From a virus: a DNA stretch of 34,117 nucleotides. The position numbers and the translations under genes were made by a program. The stretch spans positions 1 through 34,117 of IMG/VR virus record IMGVR_UViG_3300025154_000277; one strand, 5' to 3'. Below are positions 13,778 to 20,444 of the stretch, one piece after another. The notes beneath the pieces were generated by a model. It worked only from the letters and a program-made list of their open reading frames with translations. It did no database searches and was not told the DNA's origin. How positions within the stretch are numbered: position 1 is the first letter of the stretch; each line of letters begins with the position of its first letter.

Positions 13778-14235
13778 GTGATGAAAAAATAGATATTACG
13801 TTTTATGATTATGGAATGTTGCCAATAACCAGCGTAAGATATTGCCTTGAATCAGATGTTAAAAGATTTATTAACCGTCAGGCGGCGGAGATAGAAAAAT
13901 TGAAAGCCGACAATGTGGAAATTTTTTCTTCTGTCATTCCTTACGGCAAGCAAATATGTGTACTCAATCAACAGATTGCCGACCTCAAGGCGGAGATAGA
14001 GATAAAGGACGCAGAATTATTGGTCAGCGATGGGATAATCAAAGGAGATGGGCAGGAAATTACCGACCTCAAGGCAGAAAATGAACGGCTGAAAGATTTT
14101 CAGGGATATGCCCAGTATGTCGGCTCGTGTATTGGCAGTAATGAAATGCCTCTGAAATATCACGCTTGGCTAAAATTGGTTAATGAAGATACCAAAGAAA
14201 AATTAAACCAACAAACGATACAAGGCGGTAAGTAA
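13774..14235 (+). CDS. Coiled-coil hypothetical protein
   Basis: A 153-residue protein. After a short N-terminal segment, residues about 35-115 have strong heptad character with two similar stretches (QIADLKAEIEIKD and EITDLKAENERLKD), indicating an internal duplication. The C-terminal 40 residues form a different, globular-looking region. Function unknown; start overlaps the preceding stop. Confidence 0.6.
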   Translation: MSDEKIDITFYDYGMLPITSVRYCLESDVKRFINRQAAEIEKLKADNVEIFSSVIPYGKQICVLNQQIADLKAEIEIKDAELLVSDGIIKGDGQEITDLKAENERLKDFQGYAQYVGSCIGSNEMPLKYHAWLKLVNEDTKEKLNQQTIQGGK

Positions 14236-14379
14236 ATGAAAAATCCCGAATATAATTTAAAGGAATGCTGGAATTGCAAATGGTGCTACGGAATTGGTTC
14301 AGACCAGCCAGAGGCAATATGTACTTTGTGCAATAATCACGACAAATGGCAACCTATAAAGGAAAAAGATGAACAGTGA
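14236..14379 (+). CDS. Small zinc-finger-like protein
   Basis: A 47-residue ORF directly after the preceding stop. It has two Cys pairs, CWNCKWC (C11, C14, C17) and CTLC (C29, C32), spaced as in a treble-clef or zinc-ribbon module. It overlaps the methyltransferase start by 11 bases, which supports a real gene in this packed cluster. Confidence 0.5.
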   Translation: MKNPEYNLKECWNCKWCYGIGSDQPEAICTLCNNHDKWQPIKEKDEQ

Positions 14380-14944
14380 TAAGATAATTTTAGATTTATG
14401 TGGCGGGACAGGCAGTTGGTCAAAGCCGTACAAAGATGCTGGATATGACGTTAGACTTATTACGTTGCCAGGTAATGATGTACGGTTGTATATACCGCCA
14501 AAAAATGTTTATGGCGTACTCGCAGCCCCTCCTTGCACAGAGTTTTCTTTTGCAAAGCATTATCACGGCAAGGGTAATTATACGCACGATTTCAGGGCAG
14601 GATTAGAAATTGTTTCAGCTTGCATGCGTATTATCTTAACCGCAAAACCAAAATTTTGGGCATTAGAGAATCCAAGAGGATATTTACGCAGATTTATTGG
14701 TGAACCGGAATTCACTTTTAGCCCTCATTACTATGGCGACAAATATATGAAAACTACTGATTTATGGGGTGATTTTTTTACTTCAAAGCCCACGCACCCA
14801 ATGAGAGCTAAAAATCACCCCATAAATTCTATGTTAAAAAGTAAAGACATCGCCCCTGAATTCTATGGCAAATTGACAAGACAGGAACGCCGAGCTATTA
14901 CACCTGCTGGATTCGCAAAAGCATTTTATGAGGCAAATAAATAA
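14369..14944 (+). CDS. Small cytosine-5 DNA methyltransferase
   Basis: A 191-residue enzyme that would methylate cytosine in DNA from SAM. Motif I is ILDLCGGTGSWSKPY (7-21), the catalytic motif is APPCTEFS (53-60, C56), and ENPRG (100-104) is motif VI. The target recognition region is very short and the protein is about half the length of typical enzymes, as in several phage versions. It may protect phage DNA from host restriction. AAAGGAAAAAG precedes the ATG. No cognate restriction enzyme is seen. Confidence 0.75.
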   Translation: MNSDKIILDLCGGTGSWSKPYKDAGYDVRLITLPGNDVRLYIPPKNVYGVLAAPPCTEFSFAKHYHGKGNYTHDFRAGLEIVSACMRIILTAKPKFWALENPRGYLRRFIGEPEFTFSPHYYGDKYMKTTDLWGDFFTSKPTHPMRAKNHPINSMLKSKDIAPEFYGKLTRQERRAITPAGFAKAFYEANK

Positions 14945-14970
14945 TAATACCAGTTAAAGGAAAATAAAGA

Positions 14971-15057
14971 ATGAACTGTTTTATTTTTATGTTTGCGTAT
15001 GGATTGTTTTGCTACTGGCTCGGAATTAAAACATCAACAAGAGATAAAGGAAAATAA
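14971..15057 (+). CDS. Tiny membrane peptide
   Basis: A 28-residue ORF after TTAAAGGAAAATAAAGA. The first 18 residues are hydrophobic and aromatic (FIFMFAYGLFCYWLG), then a basic tail. It would make one short membrane helix. Short length makes this uncertain; the spacing and ribosome binding site are in its favour. Confidence 0.4.
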   Translation: MNCFIFMFAYGLFCYWLGIKTSTRDKGK

Positions 15058-15059
15058 CA

Positions 15060-15236
15060 ATGAATGTAAAAATAAAAGTTGGCGATACAATCAAAGTCAA
15101 GGAGCATAATCGGGTTTGCGCAGAAACGTATAAGGTTGATGAATCGAATGGCGAACTCGGCTTTTGGGACGACTGTATTTTTACGTCCATAGCAAGTTTA
15201 GGAAATCAGAAAGGGAAAATATGGAAAATAAAATAA
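15060..15236 (+). CDS. Small hypothetical protein (beta-rich)
   Basis: A 58-residue ORF with AAAGGA upstream of ATG 15060. It begins NVKIKVGDTIKVKEHNRVC and continues with short polar strands, like a small beta-barrel accessory protein. The end overlaps the start of the broken gene at 15221 by 16 bases. No family recognised. Confidence 0.5.
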   Translation: MNVKIKVGDTIKVKEHNRVCAETYKVDESNGELGFWDDCIFTSIASLGNQKGKIWKIK

Positions 15237-15322
15237 CAGACTGGCGTACCTTAAACTTACAATCGCTTGATATTATACTTTGCTCCGGCAGCGGGAAGAA
15301 ATTACAGGAAACAGTAATATGA
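15221..15322 (+). pseudogene. Remnant of a duplicated papain-like hydrolase gene (5' end only)
   Basis: This 33-codon ORF encodes MENKITDWRTLNLQSLDIIL and on to GSGKKLQETVI. It matches the start of the intact gene at 15809 (MEDKIYDWKTLNLQSLDILL ... GNGKMSQQIM) at about two thirds of positions. The match ends where the HNH-AP2 gene begins at 15319 (ATGA overlap). It therefore looks like the N-terminus of a tandem or displaced homologue disrupted by the homing gene. The rest of this copy is not seen in the window. The protein, if made, would be inactive. Confidence 0.75.
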
Positions 15323-15805
15323 AAACAATTCAACTTACACAGAACAAAGTGGCATTAGTAGATGATGAAGATTATGAGCAATTGTCAAAATATAAATGGT
15401 GCGCACATCGCATTGACAATAATTGGTATGCAGTTAGGTGTACATGGAATGGAGGCAAAAGAATCTTTATTCAAATGCACCGAGACGTTTTGGGACTCAA
15501 GAAAAATGATGGAAAGCAAACTGACCATAAAGACTTTTCTGGGTTGAACAACCAAAAATCAAATTTAAGGGTATGTACTTACCACGAAAACAATCAAAAT
15601 AGACGACAACACAAAAGAAATACTTCAGGATACAAAGGAGTATCTTTGGTGTAAATCGCTAAAGAAGTGGGCAGTTCGGATAGGTTACGACAATACAAAT
15701 CATCACGTAGGTTATTTTTCTAACAAAATAACCGCCGCCAGAACTTATGACGAAAAAGCAAAGGAACTTTTTGGGGATTACGCTTATCTTAATTTTAAGG
15801 AATAA
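15319..15805 (+). pseudogene. Frameshifted HNH-AP2 homing endonuclease
   Basis: Reading from ATG 15319 gives the usual family order: LTQNKVALVDDEDYEQLSKYKW, then MHRDVLG, then TDHKDFSGLNNQKSNLRVC, then SGYKGVS. It then stops at 15652-15654. The missing AP2 end continues in the +1 frame from about 15647 (WCKSLKKWAVRIGYDN ... AARTYD ... FGDYAYLNF) to TAA 15803-15805. One extra T in the run at 15645-15647 explains the shift. Removing it restores a protein of about 161 residues, like its relatives at 68, 2746 and 23053. It is either a true mutation or a sequencing error. Confidence 0.85.
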
Positions 15806-15808
15806 ATT

Positions 15809-16501
15809 ATGGAAGACAAAATCTATGACTGGAAAACACTGAATTTACAAAGCTTAGACATTTTATTGTGTTCGGGAAATGGAAAAATGTCCCAACAAAT
15901 AATGTGGTTGCAACGATTGCGGGGGCTTGTAGCTCCATCGGCAGACATAAGCCACGTTGCCTTTGTGTTGTCGATGCCAATGGCAGTAGCAGAAGTTTTA
16001 GATACATCTCTAAGCCCGACAGGATTGTACGCCTGTGAAACAACAACATTAAACAGTTGGCCTAAACCACCCAAAAAGGGATTGCAGGTAAATGATTTCG
16101 AGGGCTGGCTCGAAAACTACAACGGCAAAGTTTGGGTTCGACAGATAAGCAATCAAGCAATCGGACGGTTATATCAAAAAGAAATTATGCGGTTTGTAGT
16201 TGACCATTTGCGAGACCCTTACGCGCAACGGTACGAGAACGGAATCCCTGGTCTTTGGGATTTGTTCTGGTGCGAATTTGGTTTTAAAAAAGCATTATTA
16301 CAATCAGCGACTTTGCATTGTAGCGAATGGGACGCAGAAGTTTTGAGGGAGTTCAAAGTTTTGGGAGGTACAGTTTCCGGCAGTCGATTGCCGCCTAATG
16401 AATGGTGGAATTTGGTTTATAAAAAGAATGGCACTTGCAGGCCGAGCCTTGTTGACCAGCAGTTAATTGAAAAGCTTAATGAACCAATCAGAATCAAATA
16501 A
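15809..16501 (+). CDS. Permuted papain-like (YiiX/YaeF-type) cysteine hydrolase
   Basis: A 230-residue protein with the order of permuted NlpC/P60-like enzymes. DILLCSGNGKMSQQI occurs near the start. Catalytic His is in ADISHVAFVL (about 49-58), an acidic residue is in YACETT, and the nucleophile Cys is in ATLHCSEWDAEVL near residue 172. Such enzymes cut amide or acyl bonds in cell wall peptides or lipids, so a role in wall or envelope attack is possible. There is no signal peptide, so a holin would be needed if it acts outside. It starts 3 bases after the frameshifted HNH gene; a broken homologue lies upstream at 15221. Confidence 0.65.
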   Translation: MEDKIYDWKTLNLQSLDILLCSGNGKMSQQIMWLQRLRGLVAPSADISHVAFVLSMPMAVAEVLDTSLSPTGLYACETTTLNSWPKPPKKGLQVNDFEGWLENYNGKVWVRQISNQAIGRLYQKEIMRFVVDHLRDPYAQRYENGIPGLWDLFWCEFGFKKALLQSATLHCSEWDAEVLREFKVLGGTVSGSRLPPNEWWNLVYKKNGTCRPSLVDQQLIEKLNEPIRIK

Positions 16502-16516
16502 GAACTGGGTAGTGGA

Positions 16517-16693
16517 ATGCCGAATGAGCGTTATTTATATGATTTGTTAAACGATGAGGGTCTTTTGGGTTTTCATCGCAAAGGATTATAGGATGCTTCT
16601 GAATGTTTATATGTCGGAACTTTGCTGCAAATTGCTTATGAAAGTAGATTATTGCCAAGGCTGTTAAAAATAGCAGATATTTTAAGAAAGTGA
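16517..16693 (+). pseudogene. Small ORF with an in-frame TAG
   Basis: One frame runs from ATG 16517 to TGA 16691-16693 but is broken by TAG at 16589-16591. Before the stop it reads MPNERYLYDLLNDEGLLGF and on to HRKGL; after it reads DASECLYVGTLLQIAYES and on to IADILRK. Both parts look like real helical protein. A change from CAG to TAG (or a read error) would explain it. TAG is used as a normal stop elsewhere in the window (for example 2018-2020 and 2732-2734), so a recoded genetic code is unlikely. Function unknown. Confidence 0.45.
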
Positions 16694-16700
16694 GCAAAAA

Positions 16701-17111
16701 ATGAAACTACCAAAACAGATTGTAGATTTACTCAAAAAACAAGAGCAAAAGATTAACGAACAATACGAGCAAATCAAACGCCTTGAAAGCGATGTTGAGG
16801 CCAAAGACTTCTGGAAAGATATTGTAGTCAAAGATAACACGCTTGATGTTGAGCAGGTTAAAAAAGAGCTTGAGGACTTCAAGTTTATTATGCGGCAAAT
16901 ACCACAGGTTTATAGCCATATCACAGACGGCAATATGTCAAAGTGTATGTACACTGCCAAAGCCGTAATAGCCGTATTTGATGATTGCAGAACGAAAGAA
17001 ATTGACGAAGCTATCGCAGAAGCAACCAAAGACCTTAAAGAAGAAATTGAGGCACTTGAAACCGTAAATACCAAATATGTGATAACTTTAAAATCTTTGG
17101 GATTGTTATAA
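16701..17111 (+). CDS. Coiled-coil hypothetical protein
   Basis: A 136-residue protein with heptad-rich segments at both ends (KKQEQKINEQYEQIKRLESDVEAK at the start, EIDEAIAEATKDLKEEIEALE near the end) and a short central region with two Cys. No enzyme motif. It starts 7 bases after the broken ORF upstream, behind a GAAAGTGAG site. Function unknown; similar in style, not sequence, to the coiled-coil protein at 13774. Confidence 0.6.
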   Translation: MKLPKQIVDLLKKQEQKINEQYEQIKRLESDVEAKDFWKDIVVKDNTLDVEQVKKELEDFKFIMRQIPQVYSHITDGNMSKCMYTAKAVIAVFDDCRTKEIDEAIAEATKDLKEEIEALETVNTKYVITLKSLGLL

Positions 17112-17216
17112 ATGCCTGACCTTGACGAACTCAAATTATGGTTGCTTGCAATAGCATGTGTAATGGCTATCGGGCTGTATGTTTATTTAACAGAGATTAT
17201 CAATAAAATCTTTTAA
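17112..17216 (+). CDS. Tiny single-pass membrane protein
   Basis: A 34-residue ORF starting immediately after the preceding stop. It has one hydrophobic segment (about 8-28: KLWLLAIACVMAIGLYVYL) after an acidic N-terminus. It likely forms one inner-membrane helix. Function unknown; coupling to the coiled-coil gene supports translation. Confidence 0.5.
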   Translation: MPDLDELKLWLLAIACVMAIGLYVYLTEIINKIF

Positions 17217-17242
17217 CGGAGCAAGAAAGGCAGGCCAACGGA

Positions 17243-17479
17243 ATGACAGAACTTTTAACACCGGCAAAGAATCACCAGAACATCAACAGTCTTGAGCTTA
17301 TACGCCGCAGGCAGGCCGCAGGGTTGAGCCAGAGGGAATTGGCGGAGAAAATAGCAGATAGGCTGAACAAAATCTCATTAAGCCACGTTTATATCGTTCA
17401 GATTGAACACGGCAATAATCCAGACATACCCACGGAAATAGCGCAGGCAATCGAGCAGGTTTTAGCCGAATACGCCTAA
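17243..17479 (+). CDS. Xre-family HTH transcription regulator
   Basis: A 78-residue DNA-binding protein. The helix-turn-helix is clear: LELIRRRQAAGLSQRELAEKI (about 17-37), then SHVYIVQIEHGNNP (recognition helix and following turn), then a final helix. It is almost only an HTH_3 domain, the size of a small Cro-like repressor. ACGGAGCAAGAAAGG precedes the ATG. Directly downstream lie a weak terminator, a 16-bp palindrome and a TATAAT box, the likely place where it acts on the promoter of the late genes. Confidence 0.85.
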   Translation: MTELLTPAKNHQNINSLELIRRRQAAGLSQRELAEKIADRLNKISLSHVYIVQIEHGNNPDIPTEIAQAIEQVLAEYA

Positions 17480-17510
17480 AATACTACAAATCAATTCAGG
17501 GGTATTTTTT
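17478..17510 (+). terminator. Weak intrinsic terminator after the regulator gene
   Basis: AAAATAC / GTATTTT forms a 7-bp AT-rich stem with a 17-base loop, and the T-run continues to 17510. It begins at the stop codon of the regulator gene. AT-rich stem, so likely only partly efficient. Confidence 0.4.
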
Positions 17511-17538
17511 CGCAGTCATAATCTCATTCCTAAAAAAT

Positions 17539-17554
17539 GTAAGTAAAGACTTAC
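17539..17554. promoter_or_regulatory. 16-bp palindrome, candidate operator
   Basis: GTAAGTAAAGACTTAC is a perfect 6-bp inverted repeat around a 4-base centre. It lies 24 bases before the candidate -10 box, covering the usual -35 region, in the gap just after the Xre-type regulator gene. Size and place fit a repressor site. Confidence 0.5.
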
Positions 17555-17565
17555 CACCTGTTCTC

Positions 17566-17592
17566 TACCCTCATCGCATATAATACCCTCAT
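17566..17592 (+). promoter_or_regulatory. Candidate promoter -10 box between direct repeats
   Basis: TATAAT at 17579-17584 matches the sigma-70 -10 consensus. It lies between two copies of TACCCTCAT (17566-17574 and 17584-17592, 18 bases apart), the second overlapping its last base. No good -35 is seen at the right distance, so an activator may be needed. It would drive the genes from 17614 on. Confidence 0.45.
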
Positions 17593-17613
17593 ACCAATAG
17601 CGGAATTACGTCT

Positions 17614-17817
17614 ATGAGTTTTAGGGAATGCGACTTTTGCGGCTGTATCACTGATGGTAAATCAGAATGTAGTATTTGCTATGCCAGTCGCTTTATCACT
17701 TACGTTAATCCCGCAAGAACTGAAATACTGCCTCGAATAGCCGACTAAGAGTATCTGACGCGGCAGATTTTATGGGCAGCCGAGCGAAAGAAACATGAAT
17801 TAAAGGCAGCTATATGA
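17614..17817 (+). pseudogene. Small Cys-rich ORF with an in-frame TAA
   Basis: ATG 17614 opens a frame with CDFCGC and CSIC, a zinc-binding-like Cys set, and stops at TAA 17746-17748 after 44 residues. The same frame continues without another stop through EYLTRQILWAAERKKHELKA to TGA 17815-17817, which overlaps the next start by ATGA, as between true neighbours here. This suggests one gene of about 67 codons interrupted by a nonsense change. The first 44 residues may still be made. No function recognised. Confidence 0.45.
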
Positions 17818-19349
17818 AAAAGTATTTAGTATTATTGATTTTATTGGCGTTCTCGGCGGTGGGTTGGGGGGCGATTTCTATACATAGAGATTTCTATCAC
17901 GATCATCGTTGGTCTGTATACATTCCAGCCCAAAATGGATATACAACCAGATTCGATTTTGCCATTTCATCGACAGACGCTCAAAATGCCAATCACATGG
18001 CCTTGCAGGGGGCTTACTTCGGCAAATTAAGACCCGGAAAGGCATATCGTGCTGAAGATATGACACAGGCCACCGGTACTTGGGTAGCGGCGGTATTAAG
18101 TACTTATTGGAGTATTATAAATCCAACTGCATTAGCAAGCGGCGAAGCAAAACTTACTTGTTCAATCCCACAGAATTATGATTATATAATTGCATATCTT
18201 CAAGATAATAAATCATATTCGTTTAAATGGTCAGATGGCACAACGACTGGAATTGTCGCCGCGTATGCGTATCCAACATTTGGACTAACAGACATCGCTA
18301 ACAGTGCATCATTCGGCCAAGTAGTGATTGCTACTAACTGCGGGGCAAAAACAACAGCAGGTGCAGTTACGCTTGAATTATACGTCAATGCCACTTCCGC
18401 AAGAGTAGGCGGAATACACGCCTTTGATTCCGATGGCACAGGAGATTTGGCTGCCGCTACCGGTGGAATAGCAACCGGCCACGATTTGATACTTGGGGCA
18501 TCAACTATATTCTCGACTACTGTTCCGACGTTTGCAAGTGTTAACAAAGACGCTTGGCAAATTTTAAATCAGGTTAATTCGGAATTTGCAATATCAACTT
18601 CTGCTGATGGGGGAACGCCAGAATGGACATCTTTAAGCGGTCATTATGGGGCGGGCAACGCGGAATATGTCGATAAAACAACGAACGGAATCGTTATTAA
18701 AGTTGACGGTGTAGCGAAATCTAATTGTTATGTCGCATTGGCCACAACTCCGCATGGAACTCTTTATAGCGGTTCGGTAATTGATTTAGTTTATTCTGGT
18801 TGGTTTGATTGGGACGATGACGGGAATGAAAATGCAACCGAGCCAGACTATGCCGGAGATACGATATTGACAATCAAGGGACTATGGCATAACGGCTTAA
18901 TCACTTTCAACGCCAATGCAGAAGTAACCGATTTTTACAGTGGAATGGTAGGTTTAGCTTATGGAGTTCAGACTTTCACTGTTAAAAATCTAATCAATAC
19001 AAATCTATACACAGTAAATTCTCCATACTCTGATGGTTCTCAAAATTACCAGTACATAGCAGTCGGCGATAGGTTATGGGCATTCCCGTCTGGAAACGAT
19101 AAGGCTATTGTGAATATATTTACGCCAATGGCCTGCGATAACATCGTATTGAGATATGGCTCTTCTGTTTCTGTGTACCCTAAAGCATATCTCGATGTCG
19201 ATTGCGATGTTTTGCCCGGCGCAACAACAAAAGACGCAGATACCGTTGATGTTGTTAGTGGCTCGCTATGGCCTATTAGCACATTTATCGAAGTAAGCAC
19301 AAGACAGGAATACCCATTTGCTAAAAGCTCCGGCTGGTTTTCACACTAA
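17814..19349 (+). CDS. Large exported protein, unknown function
   Basis: A 511-residue protein with a signal peptide (MKKYLVLLILLAFSAVGWGA, cleavage near 19-20) and no later membrane segment, so it should be exported. The mature part is rich in Ser, Thr, Gly, Ala and aromatic residues, with strand-like spacing typical of beta-rich surface proteins. An acidic loop at about 332-343 (DWDDDGNENATE) resembles EF-hand/dockerin-like calcium sites. No known family is recognised. It sits between the regulator interval and the terminase genes, an unusual place for a secreted protein; it may act on the host envelope or surface, but this is inference. Confidence 0.75.
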   Translation: MKKYLVLLILLAFSAVGWGAISIHRDFYHDHRWSVYIPAQNGYTTRFDFAISSTDAQNANHMALQGAYFGKLRPGKAYRAEDMTQATGTWVAAVLSTYWSIINPTALASGEAKLTCSIPQNYDYIIAYLQDNKSYSFKWSDGTTTGIVAAYAYPTFGLTDIANSASFGQVVIATNCGAKTTAGAVTLELYVNATSARVGGIHAFDSDGTGDLAAATGGIATGHDLILGASTIFSTTVPTFASVNKDAWQILNQVNSEFAISTSADGGTPEWTSLSGHYGAGNAEYVDKTTNGIVIKVDGVAKSNCYVALATTPHGTLYSGSVIDLVYSGWFDWDDDGNENATEPDYAGDTILTIKGLWHNGLITFNANAEVTDFYSGMVGLAYGVQTFTVKNLINTNLYTVNSPYSDGSQNYQYIAVGDRLWAFPSGNDKAIVNIFTPMACDNIVLRYGSSVSVYPKAYLDVDCDVLPGATTKDADTVDVVSGSLWPISTFIEVSTRQEYPFAKSSGWFSH

Positions 19350-19403
19350 AAACGATATGAAATTAATCGGCTTAATGCCCGATAAGTGGTTGGAATAAAG
19401 ACG

Positions 19404-19913
19404 ATGCTAGATAAAGTAAAAATTGGACGTAATGAGAGTTGCCCTTGTGGGTCTAACCTCAAATATAAAAAATGTTGTTTAATTAAAGAAGAAAGTGAGC
19501 GTAGAAAAATGGTAGCACTAAATCCAAACGAAGGTCTAAAAAACGAGTTCAGAGACGAAGTGAAGAAGCAGGAAGTATCGCCAGCGGAGTTGTTACGCAG
19601 AGATAAGCTCGTAATGCTCAAGCAGTTGCAGGTACGCAAGATTCTCGTCGAGAGCGACCGCGTACACCTCTTGGCCAGCCTTGAAACACTGAAAGACTTT
19701 GCCGCAGAGATAGCCGAAATAGGCGACTGTGAGGGCAAGGATGGTGTGATTGTCAACCTTAAATCGCAAGTCGAGAGCTTGATGAAGCAGATTGAACAAT
19801 GCAAACTTCCGAGGCGGGAAGAAATCAGCCTAATGCTGTTGGAATCGGAACTTATTCCCGAAATAGTTGCAGGGCGAGAAGACAAAGATACCGCGAGCGA
19901 TGACGAACTATAA
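19404..19913 (+). CDS. SEC-C motif protein with coiled coil
   Basis: A 169-residue protein opening with a SEC-C zinc motif: KIGRNESCPCGSNLKYKKCC (C13, C15, C24, C25), best known from the end of SecA and found in many unrelated proteins. The rest is mainly helical and charged (LLRRDKLVMLKQLQVRKILVESD ... LKSQVESLMKQIEQCK). ATG 19404 aligns with the motif; an in-frame GTG 18 bases upstream is possible. It lies just before the terminase genes, so it may be a packaging accessory or a decoy for host translocation; the sequence does not say. Confidence 0.7.
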   Translation: MLDKVKIGRNESCPCGSNLKYKKCCLIKEESERRKMVALNPNEGLKNEFRDEVKKQEVSPAELLRRDKLVMLKQLQVRKILVESDRVHLLASLETLKDFAAEIAEIGDCEGKDGVIVNLKSQVESLMKQIEQCKLPRREEISLMLLESELIPEIVAGREDKDTASDDEL

Positions 19914-19931
19914 GTGAACAGGTCTAATTAA

Positions 19932-20444
19932 ATGGCTAAAAAAACTAAGAAAAAAGCGAAAAACAAAAAGAACGGTAAAACTCAAGGTGCAACCGAAAAA
20001 CCTTTCGGCTATGTCTTTGGCAGGCCGACAAAATATAGGCCGGAATACTGCGACCTAACTAAATATCTTGCCCATTGTGAAAAGAAAAACTACCTTCCGA
20101 GTAAATGTGGATTATCGGCTTACTTAGGAGTTGATGAAGATACTTTGACAAGTTGGGGCAAAAAATACCCTGACTTTCTCGGTGCTTTAAAGATTGTTAT
20201 GGTAATAGAGAAGCGAACTTTAACAGATAAAGGGCTTTTGGGGCTATACAACAGCACTATCGCAAAGTTGATTTTATCCGCTAATCACGGCCTTATGGAG
20301 CGGCTTGATACAACGACCGGCGGCGAGAAGATACAGCAAGAGCAATTGACTATCGAGCAGATTAAGGAGCGTATCGCTGCGGTTGAGGCGGTTGGCCTCG
20401 ATGGCATGGATGTCCGGAGTATAAATGGCGGAGGCGGTAAGTAA
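19932..20444 (+). CDS. Terminase small subunit
   Basis: A 170-residue DNA-packaging protein. After a Lys-rich N-terminal tail (about 1-28), it has FGRPTKYRPEYCDLTKYLAHCE and a helix-turn-helix-like segment (LSAYLGVDEDTLTSWGKKYPDFLGALK), the common form of phage small terminases that bind the packaging start site. The C-terminal half is helical and likely for oligomerisation. It overlaps the large subunit start by 20 bases. Confidence 0.8.
   Translation: MAKKTKKKAKNKKNGKTQGATEKPFGYVFGRPTKYRPEYCDLTKYLAHCEKKNYLPSKCGLSAYLGVDEDTLTSWGKKYPDFLGALKIVMVIEKRTLTDKGLLGLYNSTIAKLILSANHGLMERLDTTTGGEKIQQEQLTIEQIKERIAAVEAVGLDGMDVRSINGGGGK

Noticed and set aside
16589-17748. Alternative genetic code (TAG or TAA reassigned)
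   Set aside because: TAG and TAA both end many clear genes in this window, and no suppressor tRNA is seen.
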